A stretch of DNA of 64,000 nt from Jeotgalibaca arthritidis (GTDB lineage: Bacteria > Bacillota > Bacilli > Lactobacillales > Aerococcaceae), in contig NZ_CP049740.1 in assembly GCF_011100465.1 (NCBI RefSeq), forward strand, positions 561,857 through 625,856, in the 5' to 3' direction. Below the pieces are notes generated by a model that did no database searches, was not told the DNA's origin, and saw only the letters and a program-made list of their open reading frames with translations. The translations under genes and the position numbers were made by a program. Shown here piece after piece: positions 61,583-64,000 of the stretch (positions are counted from its first letter, which is position 1; each line of letters starts with the position of its first letter).

Positions 61583-61623
61583 TAAAATAGAGCCGAGGAT
61601 GTTTAATACCTCCTCGGCTCTTA
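61583..61623 (-). terminator. terminator after the GH2 gene
   Basis: Minus strand AGAGCCGAGGA pairs with TCCTCGGCTCT across an 11-nt loop, then ATTTTAT. Confidence 0.85.
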
Positions 61624-61627
61624 GTGA

Positions 61628-63880
61628 TTATTTTTTAATTTCTTGGAGTTGGCTATTCAAATGAATCAACATCGCATCCGTCACTTCAGGTGTTAGGCTA
61701 CGAAGTAACTCGTCTACTCGGCGGTCTTTCATCATAGCAATAGAGCCTTTTTTCAAGAGTGCCTTGGTAATAGCGCGTGCTGCATCCACAACAACATCCG
61801 CTGCTTGATCATTCTCAAGAATTGCGGCAATGGTATCACCTACCGAATAGGCAGTTGGATCAATATCTTTTTGAACTTGGTCTGTTCGAATATCGTCAAA
61901 CCAGTTTTGAACCCCACTCATGTCAACAGCATCTGCTAAAACATAATGAGGATTAGCTTCTGTTACTTGTTTAAAGGAAACGGAATCAACCTGATTACCA
62001 GCTACTGCTGTAAAGTGAGTCGTTCCTTCATCTAAAGATACATTTTCAAAAACAAAGATTTTTTCGCCCTTTTGACTAGCAATTTCTTTTCCATTGGCAT
62101 ACAAAGTCACCGATGGTAAGTTACTATATACTTTCACAGTCAATTTGTCATAAGGACGGTCGGTATAGCGTCTGCCAGCAATATGAACGAATGGCTCATC
62201 ACTCCAAAATGCCTTATAAACATAGAAGGCATCTTTTTTAATTTTACGGTCTAAGGTAACAAGACCTTTATTGTTACGGCCTAGAACGCCACCTTCGTCA
62301 CGATTATCTGCTCCAAAGTCAAACATATTCCAGTTATGAGTTGCCCATAACCATGGTCGATCTTCGATCATTTGCGCTAAATGCTCATGATAAATAGCTT
62401 GATACTCTTCTGAATAGTCACCACGACCTGGTGTGTCTGTATGGATGGTAATATTCGCTTCACAACCATACTCTGAAATCCCAATCGCACGGTCTGGATA
62501 AGCTTGATGGAACTTATCGAACCATTGATCATTTTCTTCTACTTCTCCAAAGTACCAACCAAAATAGTGATTGTAAGCAACGATGTCGGTAATTTGATTG
62601 TGCTCGCTCTCCATTGATAGCATAGCAACTTGTGCCATCGTTGTTAAACGACTGTCATCCAATTGATGGCACAAGTCATTTAACTCACGTAAGTTGGAAA
62701 CAGCACTTGCTTCGTCCCCACTGATGGTAATTTCATTGGAAATACCCCAGAAACAAATCGATGGGTGATTGTAGTTTTGAACAATTAATTCTTTCATTTG
62801 AGACATAGCATTTTCATGAGCTGCCGGTTCTGGATTCATAGCGGAAATAAATGGAATCTCAGCCCAAACAACAAATCCTAAAATATCACAGATGTCATAG
62901 AATGCTTGACTATGTTGGTAGTGAGCTAACCGAACGGTATTAGCACCAATCTCTTTAATTAACATAGCATCTTCCCAATGATCTGCTTCTGTTAAGGCAT
63001 TCCCTAGCCCTAATTTATCTTGATGGCGAGAAACACCACGAAGCGGCATTGACTTGCCATTTAAGAAGAAGCCTTTTTGTGGATCCACGTGAAATTCACG
63101 AATTCCTAATAGGCACGACACTTCATCAATCACTTCATTATGGCGAACCAAACTAGCAATAACGCGGTATAAGTATGGGTCGTCTACCCCTTGCCACAAA
63201 TGCGCTTGGTGAACGAACAGCTCATGTGCCACTTCTTCCTCAGCGTTTACGTAAGACTCAGCAACCACTTGGTCGTCTTCGTCATAAATAGTTACCGCAA
63301 CTAAATCAGTTGGCTGAGCATTAGTTACAAACGTTTTAGCAGTTACCCAAGCATGGTCGCCTTCTATCTTAGATGAAACAGACAAACCACTTGCTCCCAA
63401 ATAATCCATATTAAAATGACTCTCTGAAACAACGACACACTTCACATCACGGTAAATCCCTCCGTAAAATGTAAAGTCTGCTGTTTGCGGATAAATATGA
63501 TCTTGATGTGAGTTATCTGCCATCACAACTAATAAATTGGCACTGTCTTTATTTAAATGACCCGTTACATCCACTCTAAAGGTTGAATAGCCTCCCTCAT
63601 GACGAATCAATTGTTTATGATTTAAATAAACTTCAGCAGCACTTGCAACACCTTCAAATTCAAGGTAGATGCGGTCGCCTTCATTCACAACGGGATAGCC
63701 TAAATCCTTAGCATAGTAACACTGGCCGCGGTGATAATCACTACCACCGTCTTGTCCGTCAATGTTATTCCAAGTGTGGGGAATGGTAATATCTTCCCAC
63801 TCTTCTGGAAAAACAGATGGTTGTTCTAGCACTGTTTTAGAAAACTTCCAGTCATCGTTTAAGTAATAGACTTTTCTCAT
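61628..63880 (-). CDS. glycoside hydrolase family 2 beta-galactosidase/beta-glucuronidase-like
   Basis: A 750-residue GH2 retaining glycosidase. Jelly-roll sugar-binding domain first (IPHTWN, YHRGQCYYAK), then an immunoglobulin-like domain, then the TIM barrel with LRGVSRHQD, acid/base Glu about 383 in GISNEI and nucleophile Glu about 470 in ISEYGCE. After the barrel comes an additional C-terminal part (about 650-750) that I do not recognise. No signal peptide, so it is cytoplasmic. AGGAGGTTAAAGAC precedes the start. Beta-galactosidase seems most likely; glucuronidase is not excluded. Confidence 0.85.
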   Translation of the reverse strand: MRKVYYLNDDWKFSKTVLEQPSVFPEEWEDITIPHTWNNIDGQDGGSDYHRGQCYYAKDLGYPVVNEGDRIYLEFEGVASAAEVYLNHKQLIRHEGGYSTFRVDVTGHLNKDSANLLVVMADNSHQDHIYPQTADFTFYGGIYRDVKCVVVSESHFNMDYLGASGLSVSSKIEGDHAWVTAKTFVTNAQPTDLVAVTIYDEDDQVVAESYVNAEEEVAHELFVHQAHLWQGVDDPYLYRVIASLVRHNEVIDEVSCLLGIREFHVDPQKGFFLNGKSMPLRGVSRHQDKLGLGNALTEADHWEDAMLIKEIGANTVRLAHYQHSQAFYDICDILGFVVWAEIPFISAMNPEPAAHENAMSQMKELIVQNYNHPSICFWGISNEITISGDEASAVSNLRELNDLCHQLDDSRLTTMAQVAMLSMESEHNQITDIVAYNHYFGWYFGEVEENDQWFDKFHQAYPDRAIGISEYGCEANITIHTDTPGRGDYSEEYQAIYHEHLAQMIEDRPWLWATHNWNMFDFGADNRDEGGVLGRNNKGLVTLDRKIKKDAFYVYKAFWSDEPFVHIAGRRYTDRPYDKLTVKVYSNLPSVTLYANGKEIASQKGEKIFVFENVSLDEGTTHFTAVAGNQVDSVSFKQVTEANPHYVLADAVDMSGVQNWFDDIRTDQVQKDIDPTAYSVGDTIAAILENDQAADVVVDAARAITKALLKKGSIAMMKDRRVDELLRSLTPEVTDAMLIHLNSQLQEIKK

Positions 63881-63909
63881 GTCTTTAACCTCCTGTTTTT
63901 ACTACTACT

Positions 63910-63937
63910 ATTCTAATATAGTTTTGACTGAAAGCAA
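63910..63937 (-). promoter_or_regulatory. promoter of the GH2 gene
   Basis: Minus strand TTGCTT, 16 bp, TAGAAT. Confidence 0.5.
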
Positions 63938-63976
63938 AATCCAATTTCGAAATGAAGCTATATTATTGACTGAAAG
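63924..63976. repeat. direct repeat TTGACTGAAAG x2, 42 bp apart, upstream of GH2
   Basis: Copies at 63924-63934 and 63966-63976. Extended comparison on the minus strand shows CTTTCAGTCAA plus a 3' TATA similarity, 16 of 19 positions equal. The 42-bp spacing is four turns of B-DNA. The proximal copy overlaps the -35 region, as for an operator. Confidence 0.65.
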
Positions 63977-64000
63977 ACCGCAAGTTTCATTGAAATAATA

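Noticed and set aside
63966-63971. TTGACT at the window end as a plus-strand -35 element
   Set aside because: No -10 follows at proper distance, and the repeat fits an operator for the minus-strand GH2 gene better.

Overview
The window is about 40% GC by eye and is densely packed with genes, nearly all read on the minus strand. It looks like a low-GC Gram-positive chromosome, most likely Lactobacillales. Supporting signs are a fermentative L-lactate dehydrogenase, a tyrosine T-box, Zur-, PurR-, MhqR- and WalR-type operators, AGGAGG ribosome binding sites with 17-bp sigma-A promoters, and the absence of sporulation genes. A Carnobacteriaceae or Aerococcaceae relative is my guess; the sequence alone does not settle the genus.

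The gene order follows the origin-proximal arm of Bacillus subtilis, read from high to low coordinate: metG-tatD-rnmV-rsmA-veg-ispE (51-56 kb), purR-glmU-prs (44-48 kb), pth-mfd-flippase-mazG-rqcP-divIC-S1 protein-tilS-hpt-ftsH-hslO-cysK-lysS (27-43 kb), the str operon rpsL-rpsG-fusA-tuf (21-26 kb), the fused S10-spc-alpha ribosomal operon rpsJ to rplQ (3-17 kb), then ecfA1-ecfA2 (window edge). Accessory cassettes sit at the seams of this backbone. They are a GH2 glycosidase, a small redox/membrane operon, tyrS with a GNAT gene, a secreted NlpC/P60 hydrolase, a Zur-boxed zinc ABC transporter, ldh, a NERD-domain nuclease-like gene, a mechanosensitive-channel-like protein, a two-gene rnfC-rnfD unit and an MhqO-like dioxygenase.

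Functionally the window is the translation core (27 ribosomal proteins, IF-1, EF-Tu, EF-G, Lys-, Met- and Tyr-tRNA synthetases, RNA polymerase alpha, SecY). With it come rRNA and tRNA maturation (rsmA, rnmV, tilS, pth, rqcP), quality control (ftsH, hslO), repair (mfd), purine/PRPP supply (prs, purR, hpt, adk) and cell wall and isoprenoid precursors (glmU, ispE). Most units end in clear rho-independent hairpins. Promoters are best seen before rpsJ, infA, rpsL, tuf, rnfC, divIC, glmU, tyrS and the zinc operon.

No rRNA, tRNA, CRISPR array or insertion sequence was seen. The observations most worth checking are: ribosomal protein S12 carrying Arg and Ala at two classical streptomycin-resistance positions; an rnfCD pair without the rest of the Rnf complex; a CysK homologue with rewritten substrate loops; a WalR-like triple repeat on the opposite strand upstream of the NlpC/P60 gene; a 42-bp-spaced direct repeat before the GH2 gene; and several competing-hairpin regions between operons.
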